NCBI RefSeq assembly: GCF_009928445.1
Contig: NZ_JAABNO010000002.1
Coordinates: forward strand, 372,001-436,000
Direction of reading: 5' to 3'
From: Clostridium sp. C8-1-8
GTDB taxonomy: Bacteria; Bacillota; Clostridia; Clostridiales; Clostridiaceae
Length of the DNA stretch: 64,000 nt
The notes beneath the pieces are model-generated. The model made no database searches and had not been told where the DNA came from. It saw only the letters and a list, made by a program, of their open reading frames with translations. The position numbers were made by a program, and so were the translations under genes. Of this stretch, positions 54,205 through 64,000 are shown piece by piece. Within the stretch, counting starts at the first letter, position 1. Each line of letters begins with the position of its first letter.

Positions 54205-54445
54205 ATATAATCAAATATGAAAAAACTGTGAATGAGAGAGTAAGAATATTTTAACTTTTCAGGGAGAAGAGATCAAAGACTGTAAGTCTCTTTATTGATA
54301 TGTATTCTGAAGTTCACTCAGGAGTTCTAACTGTGAAATAAAGTAGTAGTTAGCGGGGAACCGTTATATATATTAAGTGAGTATTTTACTAATTAGGGTG
54401 GTACCGCGGAACCTCCGTCCCTTTATAGGGGCGGTTTTTATTTTG
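54205..54445 (+). promoter_or_regulatory. T-box riboswitch (Phe) upstream of pheST
   Basis: The conserved T-box AGGGTGGTACCGCGG (54395-54409) is followed by a terminator CCGTCCC/GGGGCGG with T run (to about 54440). A Phe specifier TTC is visible in GAAGTTCACTCAGG of the stem I loop. Uncharged tRNA-Phe would favour the antiterminator. A tRNA-Phe gene is present at 20599. Confidence 0.9.
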
Positions 54446-54484
54446 CAAAAAAATAACTTTTAGATTTAGGAAGGAGAAAATAAC

Positions 54485-55504
54485 ATGAAAGAAAAACTTC
54501 TAGAAATCAAGGACAATGCGTTAAAAGTACTTGAAGATGTGAAGAATAGCAGTGATATTGAAAACATTAGAGTTAAAATTCTAGGTAAAAAAGGTGATTT
54601 AACAACAATTTTAAGAGGTATGGGTGGCCTTACTGCTGAAGAGAGACCTATTATTGGAAAACTTGCTAATGAAGTAAGAGCAGAGATTGAAAATAGATTA
54701 GAGCAAATTTCCAAGGAAATAAAAGATGCAGAGAAAAAGAAAAAGTTAGAAAGTGAAGTTATAGATATCTCTATGCCAGGAAGAAAAAACTTAATAGGTA
54801 AGAGACATCCGCTAGATTTGACTTTAGAGCATATGAAGGAAATATTCATATCCATGGGCTTTACTATAGAAGAAGGTCCTGAGATAGAAAAGGATTATTA
54901 TAACTTCGAAGCTCTTAATATACCTAAGAATCATCCAGCAAGAAGCGAACAAGATACTTTCTATATAAATGATAATCTAGTTTTAAGAACTCAAACTTCT
55001 CCAGTACAAATAAGAGTTATGGAGAAACAAAAACCACCTATAAAAATGATATCTCCAGGTAAAGTATTCAGATCTGATGCTGCTGATGCAACACACTCTC
55101 CAATATTCTATCAGATGGAGGGCCTAGTTATAGATAAAGGTATAACTTTTGCTGATTTAAAAGGAACTTTAGAGTTATTCGCTAAAAAGATGTTTGGAGA
55201 AAATGTTCAAACTAAATTCAGACCTCATCACTTCCCATTCACTGAGCCTTCAGCAGAAATGGATGCTACTTGCTTCGTTTGCGGAGGAGAAGGCTGCAGA
55301 GTATGTAAGGGTAGTGGCTGGATAGAACTTTATGGTTGTGGTATGGTGCACCCACAAGTATTAAGAAACTGTGGTATTGATCCAGAAGAGTATAGCGGCT
55401 TTGCATTCGGTATGGGTGTAGACAGAATGGTTATGCTTAAGTACGGTATTGATGATATAAGACAACTATACGAAAGTGACATGAGATTTTTAAATCAGTT
55501 TTAG
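54485..55504 (+). CDS. pheS: Phenylalanyl-tRNA synthetase alpha subunit
   Basis: A 339-residue class II synthetase subunit. N-terminal coiled coil (about 1-90), catalytic motifs with [45 protein letters not shown] and the motif 3 region [18 protein letters not shown]. The [17 protein letters not shown] insertion is typical of many bacterial PheS. It makes Phe-tRNA as an alpha2beta2 enzyme with PheT. GGAGAAAATAAC precedes the ATG. Confidence 0.96.
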   Translation: MKEKLLEIKDNALKVLEDVKNSSDIENIRVKILGKKGDLTTILRGMGGLTAEERPIIGKLANEVRAEIENRLEQISKEIKDAEKKKKLESEVIDISMPGRKNLIGKRHPLDLTLEHMKEIFISMGFTIEEGPEIEKDYYNFEALNIPKNHPARSEQDTFYINDNLVLRTQTSPVQIRVMEKQKPPIKMISPGKVFRSDAADATHSPIFYQMEGLVIDKGITFADLKGTLELFAKKMFGENVQTKFRPHHFPFTEPSAEMDATCFVCGGEGCRVCKGSGWIELYGCGMVHPQVLRNCGIDPEEYSGFAFGMGVDRMVMLKYGIDDIRQLYESDMRFLNQF

Positions 55505-55516
55505 GAGGAATTTAAT

Positions 55517-57895
55517 ATGAAAGTACCTTATTTATGGTTAAAAGACTATGTGAATATAGATATAGATGCAAAAGAATTGGGTGATAGACTTACTCTATCT
55601 GGTTCAAAGGTTGAAGAAGTAATAACTTCAGGGGAAGATATTACTAATGTTGTAACAGGAAAGATACTTAAGATAGAACCACATCCAGATGCTGAAAAGT
55701 TAGTAATATGTCAAGTTGAAGTAGGTCAAGAAGAACCAGTTCAAATAGTTACTGGGGCAAAAAACATGAAGGAAAATGATATAGTTCCAGTAGCACTTCA
55801 TGGCTCAACACTTCCTAATGGCTTAAAGATTAAGAAGGGTAAGCTTAGAGGGATTCCTTCAAATGGAATGATGTGTTCGGAAGAAGAGCTTGGCATAGCT
55901 GGAGATGAACCAGTTCATGGGCTTATGATATTACCTGAGACTACACCTCTTGGTAAGGATATAAAGGATGTATTAGGACTAAACAAAGCTGTAATAGACT
56001 TTGAAATAACTTCTAATAGACCCGATTGTCTTAGTGTAGTTGGTATAGCTAGAGAAACTGCTGCTACACTTGGAATAGAATACAAGACACCTTCCCTTGA
56101 ATACAAAGTAACAGGAGAAGGTGATGTAAATGAGCTTGTTAAGGTAGAGATAAAAGATTCTCTATGTAAGAGATATATGGCGAGAGCAGTAAAGAATGTT
56201 AAGGTAGAAGCTTCACCAGCTTGGATGCAGGAAAGACTTTTAGAAGCAGGTGTAAGACCTATAAATAATGTGGTAGATATAACTAACTTTGTTATGCTAG
56301 AACTTGGTCAGCCAATGCATGCTTATGACAAGAGAGAAGTTAAATCTAACACAATAGTGGTTGAAAGAGCAAAGGAAAACGAAAAGTTTGTTACTCTTGA
56401 TGAAATTGAAAGAAATCTGGATACAGAAATTCTTTGTATAAAAGATGGAGGAGAAACTATAGGTCTTGCTGGTATAATGGGAGGCCTTCAATCTGGAATA
56501 AAAGAAGATACAACTGATATAATTTTTGAAAGTGCTAGCTTTGATGGAACTAATATCCGTGTAAACTCTAAGAAACTTAATCTTAGATCAGAAGCATCTT
56601 CAAGATTTGAAAAAGATATAGATCCTAACCTAGCTGCCATTGCATTAGATAGAGCCTGTGCTTTAATAGAGGAATTAAAGGTTGGAGAAATAGTTAATGG
56701 AACTATAGATATATACAATGATAAGAAAGAACCTCATACAATGAAGGTTAGTGGAAGCTGGATAAATAGATTCCTAGGTACTACTATTTCAAATGAGGAA
56801 ATGAAAGAATATCTTGATAGACTAGAGCTTAAAACAACTATAGAAAATGATGATTTAATTATAGCAGTCCCAACTTTTAGAATTGATATTGCTATAAAAG
56901 AAGATATAGCAGAAGAAGTTGCTAGAATATATGGTTACAATAAGGTTCCTATGACCGTAATAGGGGCTAACTCTCCTAAGGATGCTAAAAACAAGAAGTT
57001 GAAATTAGATGATTTAGTTATAAACACTATGATTTCAAGTGGATTAAATCAATCAATATCTTATTCTTTCGTAAGTCCTAAGGTATTTGATATGATAAAC
57101 TTACCTCAGGATAGCGACCTTAGAAAAGTTGTAAAGATCAAGAATCCATTAGGTGAAGACTATAGCATAATGAGAACATCTACACTTCCATCTATGCTTG
57201 AATGCCTTGGAAGAAATTACTCAAGAAGCAATGAGTTTGCTAGTCTTTTTGAGCTTGGTAAGGTATATATTCCTAAGGAAGATGAAAATCAACTTCCTAA
57301 TGAGAAAAATATACTTACAATTGGACTTTACGGTAATGTAGACTACCTAGATTTAAAGGGAGTAGTTGAAAATCTTATAGATGTTTTAGGAGTAAAGAAC
57401 CCATCCTTCAAGAGACAAAGTGAAAATGTAAGCTACCATCCAGGTAAGACTGCTGACTTATACGTAGGTAAAGAAAGAGTTGGAGTTTTAGGAGAAATTC
57501 ATCCAGATGTAGCTGATAACTACGGTATAGATACTAGTGTTTATGTAGCTGAACTTGATTTAGATGTATTATATTCAAACTCAAATACATTGAAGAAATA
57601 CAGACCATTACCAAAATATCCAGCGGTAACAAGAGATATCGCTCTTCTAGTAGAGGATGCAATACTAGTTCAAGAAATTGAAGAAACCATAAGAAAAGCT
57701 GGCGGTAACTTAGTGGAAACTGTTAAACTATTTGATGTATATAAAGGAAAGCAGATTCCAGAGGGCAAGAAGAGTATAGCTTATGCAATCTCTTATAGAG
57801 ATGAGAATAAGACCTTAACTGATAATGAAGTTAATAAAGTACATGATAAGATATTACGTTCTTTAGAATACAAGTTAGGTGCTCAATTAAGATAA
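55517..57895 (+). CDS. pheT: Phenylalanyl-tRNA synthetase beta subunit
   Basis: A 792-residue subunit of normal bacterial length. Domains in order: B1/tRNA-binding OB fold (about 40-150, [17 protein letters not shown]), editing B3/B4 region ([22 protein letters not shown]), B5 and the catalytic-like core, and the C-terminal anticodon-binding FDX-ACB domain ([35 protein letters not shown]). It lies 12 bases after pheS in the same operon and ends at a strong terminator. Confidence 0.97.
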   Translation: MKVPYLWLKDYVNIDIDAKELGDRLTLSGSKVEEVITSGEDITNVVTGKILKIEPHPDAEKLVICQVEVGQEEPVQIVTGAKNMKENDIVPVALHGSTLPNGLKIKKGKLRGIPSNGMMCSEEELGIAGDEPVHGLMILPETTPLGKDIKDVLGLNKAVIDFEITSNRPDCLSVVGIARETAATLGIEYKTPSLEYKVTGEGDVNELVKVEIKDSLCKRYMARAVKNVKVEASPAWMQERLLEAGVRPINNVVDITNFVMLELGQPMHAYDKREVKSNTIVVERAKENEKFVTLDEIERNLDTEILCIKDGGETIGLAGIMGGLQSGIKEDTTDIIFESASFDGTNIRVNSKKLNLRSEASSRFEKDIDPNLAAIALDRACALIEELKVGEIVNGTIDIYNDKKEPHTMKVSGSWINRFLGTTISNEEMKEYLDRLELKTTIENDDLIIAVPTFRIDIAIKEDIAEEVARIYGYNKVPMTVIGANSPKDAKNKKLKLDDLVINTMISSGLNQSISYSFVSPKVFDMINLPQDSDLRKVVKIKNPLGEDYSIMRTSTLPSMLECLGRNYSRSNEFASLFELGKVYIPKEDENQLPNEKNILTIGLYGNVDYLDLKGVVENLIDVLGVKNPSFKRQSENVSYHPGKTADLYVGKERVGVLGEIHPDVADNYGIDTSVYVAELDLDVLYSNSNTLKKYRPLPKYPAVTRDIALLVEDAILVQEIEETIRKAGGNLVETVKLFDVYKGKQIPEGKKSIAYAISYRDENKTLTDNEVNKVHDKILRSLEYKLGAQLR

Positions 57896-57909
57896 TTAAT
57901 AGTTAATAT

Positions 57910-57942
57910 AAGAAGCTGGTTCCAGTGAACCAGCTTCTTACT
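57910..57942 (+). terminator. Terminator of pheST
   Basis: A perfect 13-bp stem (57910-57922 with 57927-57939) around the loop CAGT. Confidence 0.85.
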
Positions 57943-58095
57943 ATTTAAGCAAGGTTATAACTTTTTGGCTATCTGATCCTATCAATTTAAAGAGTTTAGA
58001 ACAGATATTTGGTATAAACAGTAAAAAGATAAATCTTATTTCCTTGCCTTAAGTTCTTAGAATAGGTTCAAAAAAGGTAGATGGATAAAAAAATA
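57943..58095 (+). repeat. Dispersed intergenic repeat (copy E)
   Basis: Directly after the pheST terminator, the blocks ATCTGATCCTATCAATTTAAAGAG, TTTAGAACAGATATTTGGTAT, AAACAGTAAAAAGATAAATC, TTGCC..AAGTTCTTAGAATAGGTTCA and AAAAAAGGTAGATGGATAAAAA occur in the same order as in the 39.6 and 44.6 kb copies. There is no good terminator at its end. No gene lies in 57896-58211. Confidence 0.65.
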
Positions 58096-58211
58096 ACTAG
58101 CAGCTACAATAATAATTTAAATATTATTAAAACTATCAAATAAAACTTTGAAATCATATGCTTATATATGTTAACATAAAGTTAAGAGATTGAATGCTAA
58201 GAGGTGTTATA

Positions 58212-58943
58212 ATGGCTTCCGTAACTGTAAAGATAAATGGGATTGAATATAATCTAAAAGGAAAAGATGATGAACAGTATCTAAATTATATTGCTAATTA
58301 TGTTGATGACAAGGTAAAAGAGATTCTTGGTAAAAATGTTAAGTTAAGCTCCTTAGCTGCTACAGTTCTCGCTGCTATAAATATATCAGATGAGCTTTTT
58401 AAGGTTAACAATGATTTTAATGATCTATTAGATAACTTTGAAAAAATACAAAAAGAGAATGACGAATTAAAAGAACAGATTAATAAAATATCTGAAAAAG
58501 CTAATTATACGCAAGAAGAAGAACTAAAATTAGTAAAAGATATATCAAGATTAGAAGAAGAAAAAGATATTCTAGTGCGACAAACTATTACTTTAAAAGA
58601 AGAAAATGATGATTTGAAAATAGCAAACATTAAATTTGAAGAAGAAAATAAAAGCTTATTAGAGGCCTTAAATACTAAGGAAGAAGAGCTTAGAAATATA
58701 GAGAGTATGCAAACTAATAAAGAAGCTGAGGATTTATCAGAGCAAATTCTAGAACTTGAGGATGCCTCTAAGAAATTGTTAGAAGAGAATAACTTTTTAA
58801 AGAAAACTAATAAAGAAACAAGATTTGAGTTGCAGAGTGTTAAATATAAGGTTTTGGATTTAGAGAAAAAGTATTTAGACAGCCAATTTCAATTGGCAAC
58901 TGAAAAGAAAAAGAGAGAGGCTTTTTTAAAAGATAATAAATAG
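58212..58943 (+). CDS. zapA: Cell division protein ZapA with long coiled-coil extension
   Basis: A 243-residue protein whose first about 85 residues are the ZapA domain (VTVKINGIEYNLKGKDDEQYL, then AALNIS-like AAINISDEL). ZapA bundles FtsZ at the division site. Residues about 80-240 form a long coiled coil of heptads rich in E and K, making it more than twice the usual length. Start at 58212 after AAGAGGTG. The order pheST-zapA-U32 peptidase-mutS2 is conserved in clostridia. Confidence 0.85.
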   Translation: MASVTVKINGIEYNLKGKDDEQYLNYIANYVDDKVKEILGKNVKLSSLAATVLAAINISDELFKVNNDFNDLLDNFEKIQKENDELKEQINKISEKANYTQEEELKLVKDISRLEEEKDILVRQTITLKEENDDLKIANIKFEEENKSLLEALNTKEEELRNIESMQTNKEAEDLSEQILELEDASKKLLEENNFLKKTNKETRFELQSVKYKVLDLEKKYLDSQFQLATEKKKREAFLKDNK

Positions 58944-58973
58944 ACTAGCTATATAACATTTACTATACTTGGA

Positions 58974-59006
58974 AACTTACTTGCATGACAAGTAAGTTAT
59001 TTTTCT
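58974..59006 (+). terminator. Terminator after zapA
   Basis: AACTTACTTG (58974-58983) pairs with CAAGTAAGTT (58989-58998), followed by ATTTTT. Confidence 0.75.
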
Positions 59007-59234
59007 GTTATAATATAAAGTATGCTTAAAAGTATTGGTTTAATAGCAGATATTAAGTTTTAGAATGGTAGTTAGGATATATAAATTGTATTTATGAACT
59101 TACAACAAAGCATAGATAATATTAAGATGATATTACTTCATTTTATCGAATATTTTAAGATAAAATTCATTGTTACTACTATGAAAAAATATTAATTTGG
59201 ATACGGAGTATATATCTATAGGAGAGATGGACTA

Positions 59235-61595
59235 ATGAATAATATAGAGCTTTTAGCACCAGCAGGAAGCAAAGAGAGTTTATACGCTGCAATAAATAAA
59301 GGAGCAGATGCAGTATATTTAGGTGGAAGTAAGTTTTCAGCTAGAGCATATGCATCTAATTTTGATGATGTGCAGCTTGAAGAAGTGTTGGATTATGCAC
59401 ATCTATATGGTGTTAAGGTTTATATAACTATAAATACATTGATAAAAGAGAATGAGTTAAAAGAAGCTTTAGATTACATAGATTTCTTATATGGAATAGG
59501 TGTAGACGGACTTATAATACAAGATTTAGGTGTGTTTAACGAAGCTAGAAAAAGATATAAGGATATTGAACTTCACGGATCTACTCAAATGACCGTACAC
59601 AATGGAGATGGAGCACTTTTCTTCAAAGAAAATGGATTCAAAAGAATTGTGCTATCTAGAGAGTTATCTTTAAAAGAAATTGAACATATCTCTAAAGAGC
59701 TTGACATAGAAACTGAGATTTTTGTGCATGGAGCTTTATGTGTATGCTATTCAGGGCAGTGCTTGATGAGTAGTATGATTGGAGGAAGAAGCGGTAATAG
59801 AGGAAGATGTGCTCAATCCTGCAGGCTTCCATACAATATTATAAGACTGCGTGATGATGTTAAAAAAGAAGGATATTTACTAAGTCCAAAGGATATGTGT
59901 ACAATAGAAGATGTGGAACAAATTGTTAGTACAGGTACTACTTCTCTAAAAATAGAGGGAAGGATGAAAAGACCTGAGTATGTTGCTGGAGTTGTAGAGT
60001 CCTATAGGACTGCAATAGATACTATAGAAGATAAAAGCACTAGGTTCAATGTTAAAGCTTCTAAGGATACCCTTATGCAATTATTTAACAGAGAAGGTTT
60101 TTCTAAAGCCTATTTATATAAAAATGAAGGCAAGGATATGATGGCCTTTAAAAATCCTAAGAATACTGGTGTATATATTGGGTCTGTTAATAATAAAGGT
60201 GAGGTTTTACTTGAAAAGGATATTATGCTAGGAGATGGCATAAGCAGTGGCAAAGAAGGCTTTACTGTTAGTAAAATACTTCAGGGCAATAATAGCTTAG
60301 ATAAGGCGTCAAAGGGGATGGCAGTAAAACTTTTGCCTGCTAAGTATAGAAATAACGATAAATTATACAAAACTTTAGATATAGCACTAATGGAACAATA
60401 CAAGCCATCTTATATGAGTCCTTACGAAAATAAAATAGAACTTGAAGCATATATGATTTTTAAAGTTGGAGAGCCTTTAAAGGTTAGTGTAGATTATAAT
60501 GGAAAGTTCTATGAGATGGAAGGAGAGGTAGTGCAAGCTGCAGTTAAGAAACCTTTAGCTGTGGAAAAGGTTGAAGAGAATATGATGAAGTCTGGAGAGA
60601 CTCCTTATAAGATAAATTCTATCAAATTTTTAAAGTTTGAAGAAGGTTTTGTACCTGTAGCTGCTATTAATTCGTTAAGAAGGCAAGTAATAGAAGCTAT
60701 AGAAGAGAATGAAGTTAGTAAACATAAGAGAAAAGTAGATATTCCTAATTTGGACATTGCTGACCAAAATAGTAGAAGTACTAACGAATTTAATGGAGTC
60801 TTATATATAGTTAGAACAAAAGAACAGCTAAAGGCTGTCCTTGATAAAAACTGCGACAATTACGGTATAGATGTATTCGGAAAGAGCTTAAATTCCTTCA
60901 AAGAGGATGATTTGAAAAATATAGACTTATCAAAGGTTTATTTGAAAATTCCTAATATAATCAAAGAGGAATACAATTATGTGTGTAGTGTCATTGATAA
61001 GTATATTGATAGAATAAAAGGAATTATAACTGCTAATGCAGGAATTATATATAGATATAATAGAAAAACTAGCATTATCGGAGACTATAAGCTTAATGTG
61101 TTTAACAGCAAAGCAGCAGAATTCTATAAGGAATTTATGGATGTAGTTCCAACAAGTGTAGAGCTAAATAAAAGTGAGATGACTTCTATAACTAAAGGAA
61201 GAAAGGCTTCGTACCAAGCCTTGATTTATGGAAGAGTAGAGATGATGGTTAGCGAGTACTGTCCAATAGGAAGTACCTTTGGACAAAAAACATCAAACAG
61301 CAACTGTAACCAAAGCTGTGTGAAGGATGATTTCCTTTTAGAAGATAGAATGAAAGAAAGGTTTGTTGTGACTACAGATAGGTTCTGTAGATCTCATATA
61401 TATAATAGCGTGCCTATTAACCTTATAGATGAGATAGAGAGAATGGAGCAGGTTGGAATAACAAGCTTTAGGGTTGATTTTATTGATGAAGACTATAGTG
61501 AGGTTAGTCGTATAATTTCAATCATTAATAAAGAAGAAAAAGATGATAAAAGTAATAATTATACTAAGGGGCATTATAAAAGAGGAGTAGAATAA
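59235..61595 (+). CDS. U32-family peptidase-like protein with DUF3656 (RlhA/TrhP-like)
   Basis: A 786-residue protein. The N-terminal TIM-barrel-like region has NNIELLAPAGSKESLYAAI; the U32 signature with clustered cysteines CVCYSGQCLMSSM..GGRSGNRGRCAQSCRLPY spans about residues 172-205. A DUF3656 region follows, and a second cysteine set (YCPIG and NSNCNQSC, about 675-695) lies near the C-terminus. Related proteins hydroxylate rRNA or tRNA and may hold an iron-sulfur cluster, so RNA modification is more likely than proteolysis. It precedes mutS2 by 13 bases and is likely co-transcribed. Confidence 0.88.
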   Translation: MNNIELLAPAGSKESLYAAINKGADAVYLGGSKFSARAYASNFDDVQLEEVLDYAHLYGVKVYITINTLIKENELKEALDYIDFLYGIGVDGLIIQDLGVFNEARKRYKDIELHGSTQMTVHNGDGALFFKENGFKRIVLSRELSLKEIEHISKELDIETEIFVHGALCVCYSGQCLMSSMIGGRSGNRGRCAQSCRLPYNIIRLRDDVKKEGYLLSPKDMCTIEDVEQIVSTGTTSLKIEGRMKRPEYVAGVVESYRTAIDTIEDKSTRFNVKASKDTLMQLFNREGFSKAYLYKNEGKDMMAFKNPKNTGVYIGSVNNKGEVLLEKDIMLGDGISSGKEGFTVSKILQGNNSLDKASKGMAVKLLPAKYRNNDKLYKTLDIALMEQYKPSYMSPYENKIELEAYMIFKVGEPLKVSVDYNGKFYEMEGEVVQAAVKKPLAVEKVEENMMKSGETPYKINSIKFLKFEEGFVPVAAINSLRRQVIEAIEENEVSKHKRKVDIPNLDIADQNSRSTNEFNGVLYIVRTKEQLKAVLDKNCDNYGIDVFGKSLNSFKEDDLKNIDLSKVYLKIPNIIKEEYNYVCSVIDKYIDRIKGIITANAGIIYRYNRKTSIIGDYKLNVFNSKAAEFYKEFMDVVPTSVELNKSEMTSITKGRKASYQALIYGRVEMMVSEYCPIGSTFGQKTSNSNCNQSCVKDDFLLEDRMKERFVVTTDRFCRSHIYNSVPINLIDEIERMEQVGITSFRVDFIDEDYSEVSRIISIINKEEKDDKSNNYTKGHYKRGVE

Positions 61596-61608
61596 AGGAG
61601 AAAATTTT

Positions 61609-63966
61609 ATGAACGAAAAAGCGTTAAGAGTTCTAGAATTTAATAAGGTAAAAGAAGAGATAAAAAGATATGCACTTACAGGTGCTTCAAAAGATACTAT
61701 AGATGAACTAGTTCCATATGGTAATATTCATGAGGTAAAGGAACATCTTCAAGAAACTAAGGAAGCACTTTTTTTACTTATGAAAAAAGGAGCACCTCCT
61801 TTTGAAGGTTTGTATGATGTAAGGGAAGCTGTTACAAGAGCTGAAAAGGGAGGTACATTGAATCCAGGTCAGCTTTTAAGAATAGGAAACATGGTGAGAT
61901 GTGCCAGAAGATTTATAGATTTCATAAAAAGAAAAGATGAAGAGGAAGTTTATAATATACTAGAGGATATATGTGCTGGGCTTACTCCAATAAGGAAACT
62001 GGAAGATTCTATCTTCAATGCTATAATAGGCGAAGAAGAAATATCAGATAAGGCTAGTCAAACTCTTTATAATATAAGAAGATCTTTAAAAGACAAGAAT
62101 TCTTCAGTTAGAGACAAGGTTAATTCTATAATAAGAGAAAATTCTAAGTTCTTACAGGATAACCTCTATACCATGAGAGGAGATAGATATGTAATTCCTG
62201 TAAAGTCTGAGCACAAGGGATCGGTTCCAGGACTTATCCATGATCAAAGTTCCACTGGTGCAACTTTATTTATAGAGCCAATGAGCTTAGTAAAGATAAA
62301 TAACGAAATCAAGGAGCTTATGCTTAAGGAAAAGGCTGAGATTGAGAGAATACTTCAAGAGTTATCAGGCTATGTTTATGATGAAATCATAGCAGTAAAA
62401 AATAATGCTAATATACTAAATGAATTGGATTTTATATTTGCAAAGGCTAAATATGCTAGTGCTATTGAAGGTATTTGTCCTGCGGTTAATGGTAATGGAA
62501 TAGTGGATTTAGTTCAGGCTAAACACCCGCTTATAGATCCTAAAAAGGTTGTATCTTCTGATATCTACTTGGGAAGAGAGTTTACAAGCCTTGTTATAAC
62601 AGGACCTAATACAGGTGGTAAAACAGTAACTTTAAAGACTGTAGGTCTTCTACATGTGATGGCTATGAGTGGAATATTAATTCCTGCAAGGGAAAACTCT
62701 GCTGTAAGCTTTTTTAGAGAAATTTATGCAGACATAGGTGATGAACAAAGTATAGAACAAAGTCTATCTACATTTTCTTCACATATGACAAATATAGTTT
62801 CCATAATGGAAGAAGCAGATAATGAATCTCTTATATTATTTGATGAATTAGGAGCTGGTACTGATCCAACTGAAGGTGCAGCCCTTGCAGTAGCTATTCT
62901 AGAAACTCTTAGAAATAGAAATTGTAAGATAGTAGCTACTACGCATTACAGTGAGCTTAAAGGATATGCTTTAAGAACTATAGGGGTAGAAAATGCTTCG
63001 GTGGAATTTGATGTAGAAACTTTGAGACCAACCTATAAGCTTTTAATAGGTATACCAGGTAAATCTAATGCCTTTGAGATTTCCAGAAGGCTTGGTCTTA
63101 ATGATGAGGTAATAGAAAAATCTAAAGAACTTATTTCTAGCGAATCTCTTAAATTTGAAGATTTGATACAAAGTCTTCAGGAAAAGAGCATGAAGGCTGA
63201 GAGAGATGCTAGAGAAGCAGAGATGCTCAAGCTTGAAGCTAGGAAGTTAAGAGAAAAGTATGATGTTAAGCTTGAGAATCTAGAAAAGACGAGAGAAAAT
63301 GCTTTCGGTGAAGCTAGAAGAGAAGCTAAGCAGATTCTTAGGGAAGCAAAGGAAGAAGCTGATCAAATTCTTAAAAACATGAGAGAGCTTGAGAGGCTAG
63401 GCTATGATTCTGATGCTAGAAGAAAGCTTGAGGCACAGAGAAGTAAGTTAAAAGATAAATTAGATAAAACTGAGAGTGTAATAAATAAGGCTGAAAAGGA
63501 TAATGGCGAGACTATAGAAAATGTTAAGCCTGGGATGGAAGCGTTCTTACCTTCTTTAAATCAAAAGGTAGTAATACTTACAATGCCAGATTCTAGAGGT
63601 GATGTACAGGTAGAGGCTGGTATAATGAAAATAAATGTTAAGTTAAAGGATCTTAGAAAGTCTAAAGAAACAAAGGAAGTAAAGCAAAAGACTAGAAGAG
63701 AAGTAAACTTGAACACAAAGTCTGTATCTAGCTCAGTAGATCTTAGAGGATTAGATGCTGAGGAGGCATGCTATAATGCTGATAAGTACCTAGACGAAGC
63801 ATATCTTGGAGGTCTTGGAGAGGTGTCTTTAATCCATGGTAAGGGTACAGGAATACTTAGAAAAAGCATAAATGATATGCTTAAGAATCATCCTCATGTT
63901 AAGTCTTACAGATTAGGAGAATATGGAGAGGGCGGAACTGGAGTAACAGTAGTTCAACTTAAGTAG
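61609..63966 (+). CDS. mutS2: Endonuclease MutS2 / ribosome-rescue ATPase
   Basis: A 785-residue MutS2. The MutS-like core and ATPase domain contain Walker A GPNTGGKTVTLKT (from Gly332), Walker B LILFDELGAGTDPTEGAAL and the ATTHYSELK signature. A coiled coil (about 510-630), KOW-like region and C-terminal Smr domain (about 705-785, VDLRGLDAEEA and IHGKGTGILR) follow. MutS2 in Firmicutes resolves recombination or acts on collided ribosomes. GGAG precedes the ATG. Confidence 0.95.
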   Translation: MNEKALRVLEFNKVKEEIKRYALTGASKDTIDELVPYGNIHEVKEHLQETKEALFLLMKKGAPPFEGLYDVREAVTRAEKGGTLNPGQLLRIGNMVRCARRFIDFIKRKDEEEVYNILEDICAGLTPIRKLEDSIFNAIIGEEEISDKASQTLYNIRRSLKDKNSSVRDKVNSIIRENSKFLQDNLYTMRGDRYVIPVKSEHKGSVPGLIHDQSSTGATLFIEPMSLVKINNEIKELMLKEKAEIERILQELSGYVYDEIIAVKNNANILNELDFIFAKAKYASAIEGICPAVNGNGIVDLVQAKHPLIDPKKVVSSDIYLGREFTSLVITGPNTGGKTVTLKTVGLLHVMAMSGILIPARENSAVSFFREIYADIGDEQSIEQSLSTFSSHMTNIVSIMEEADNESLILFDELGAGTDPTEGAALAVAILETLRNRNCKIVATTHYSELKGYALRTIGVENASVEFDVETLRPTYKLLIGIPGKSNAFEISRRLGLNDEVIEKSKELISSESLKFEDLIQSLQEKSMKAERDAREAEMLKLEARKLREKYDVKLENLEKTRENAFGEARREAKQILREAKEEADQILKNMRELERLGYDSDARRKLEAQRSKLKDKLDKTESVINKAEKDNGETIENVKPGMEAFLPSLNQKVVILTMPDSRGDVQVEAGIMKINVKLKDLRKSKETKEVKQKTRREVNLNTKSVSSSVDLRGLDAEEACYNADKYLDEAYLGGLGEVSLIHGKGTGILRKSINDMLKNHPHVKSYRLGEYGEGGTGVTVVQLK

Positions 63967-63976
63967 GTGGATAAGT

Positions 63977-64000
63977 ATGATATTAATAAGTGCATGCTTA
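63977..64000 (+). CDS. Start of a DUF523-like gene (cut by window edge)
   Basis: The last 24 bases open a frame starting ATG with GGTGG eight bases upstream. The eight visible residues MILISACL match the start of DUF523 proteins (MILVSACLLG pattern). It begins 10 bases after mutS2. Too little is visible for certainty. Confidence 0.45.

Overview
The window looks like a chromosome segment of a low-GC, spore-forming Firmicute, most likely Clostridium or a close relative. Evidence: strongly AT-rich codon use, AGGAGG-type ribosome binding sites with frequent GTG/TTG starts, an alpha/beta-type small acid-soluble spore protein, YtxC, a PdaB-like deacetylase, a T-box before pheST and an L20 leader before infC. 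I see no prophage, insertion sequence, CRISPR array or rRNA operon. Most of the window is core genome; the unusual content lies in regulatory sites, dispersed intergenic repeats and a few accessory operons.

Layout. 0-8 kb: the 3' part of a lipoteichoic-acid-synthase-like gene, an SOS-box-controlled radical SAM/DUF4130 DNA-repair pair, and two GT4 glycosyltransferases with a flippase-like membrane protein (glycolipid or LTA-anchor synthesis). 8-12 kb: a cysteine-peptidase-fold protein, a TSCPD protein, a DUF4364 protein, a polysaccharide deacetylase and a tandem-OB SSB. 12-18 kb: the acetylated diaminopimelate/lysine pathway in three units (dapH; cobO-patA; asd-dapA-dapB). 18-21 kb: SASP, a methyltransferase, hslO and a tRNA-Asp/Phe/Cys cluster. 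21-26 kb: an aldo-keto reductase with a divergent MerR regulator and a 19-bp-spacer promoter; a persulfide-handling set (rhodanese, CoA-disulfide-reductase-rhodanese, ArsR-type sensor with a large operator-like palindrome); a cysteine hydrolase. 26-31 kb: a two-component system with a lipoprotein, and a nitroreductase.

31-39.5 kb: a ZIP metal transporter, a decayed ferric-reductase-like pseudogene, and a maltodextrin operon (binding protein, two permeases, malQ) followed by a LacI regulator, with a LacI-type operator at the promoter and no ABC ATPase gene. 39.5-40.3 kb: a 188-bp tandem array of an intergenic repeat whose relatives lie at several other places in the window. 40.6-44.5 kb: an NAD-salvage operon (Nudix-fold regulator with a degenerate catalytic box, PRPP-synthetase-like protein, nicotinamidase-like hydrolase, NAMPT-like transferase). 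The Prs-like/NAMPT-like pairing also fits the ADPR-based NAD reconstitution route (NARP1), which makes this the most interesting operon here. 45-49 kb: membrane proteins, two GNAT acetyltransferases and a DUF6873-like protein.

48.7-64 kb: conserved clostridial backbone: ytxC, L20 leader-infC-rpmI-rplT (infC apparently starting at AUC), ktrB-ktrA, a TrmH-family methyltransferase, T-box-pheS-pheT, zapA, a U32 peptidase, mutS2 and the first eight codons of a probable DUF523 gene.
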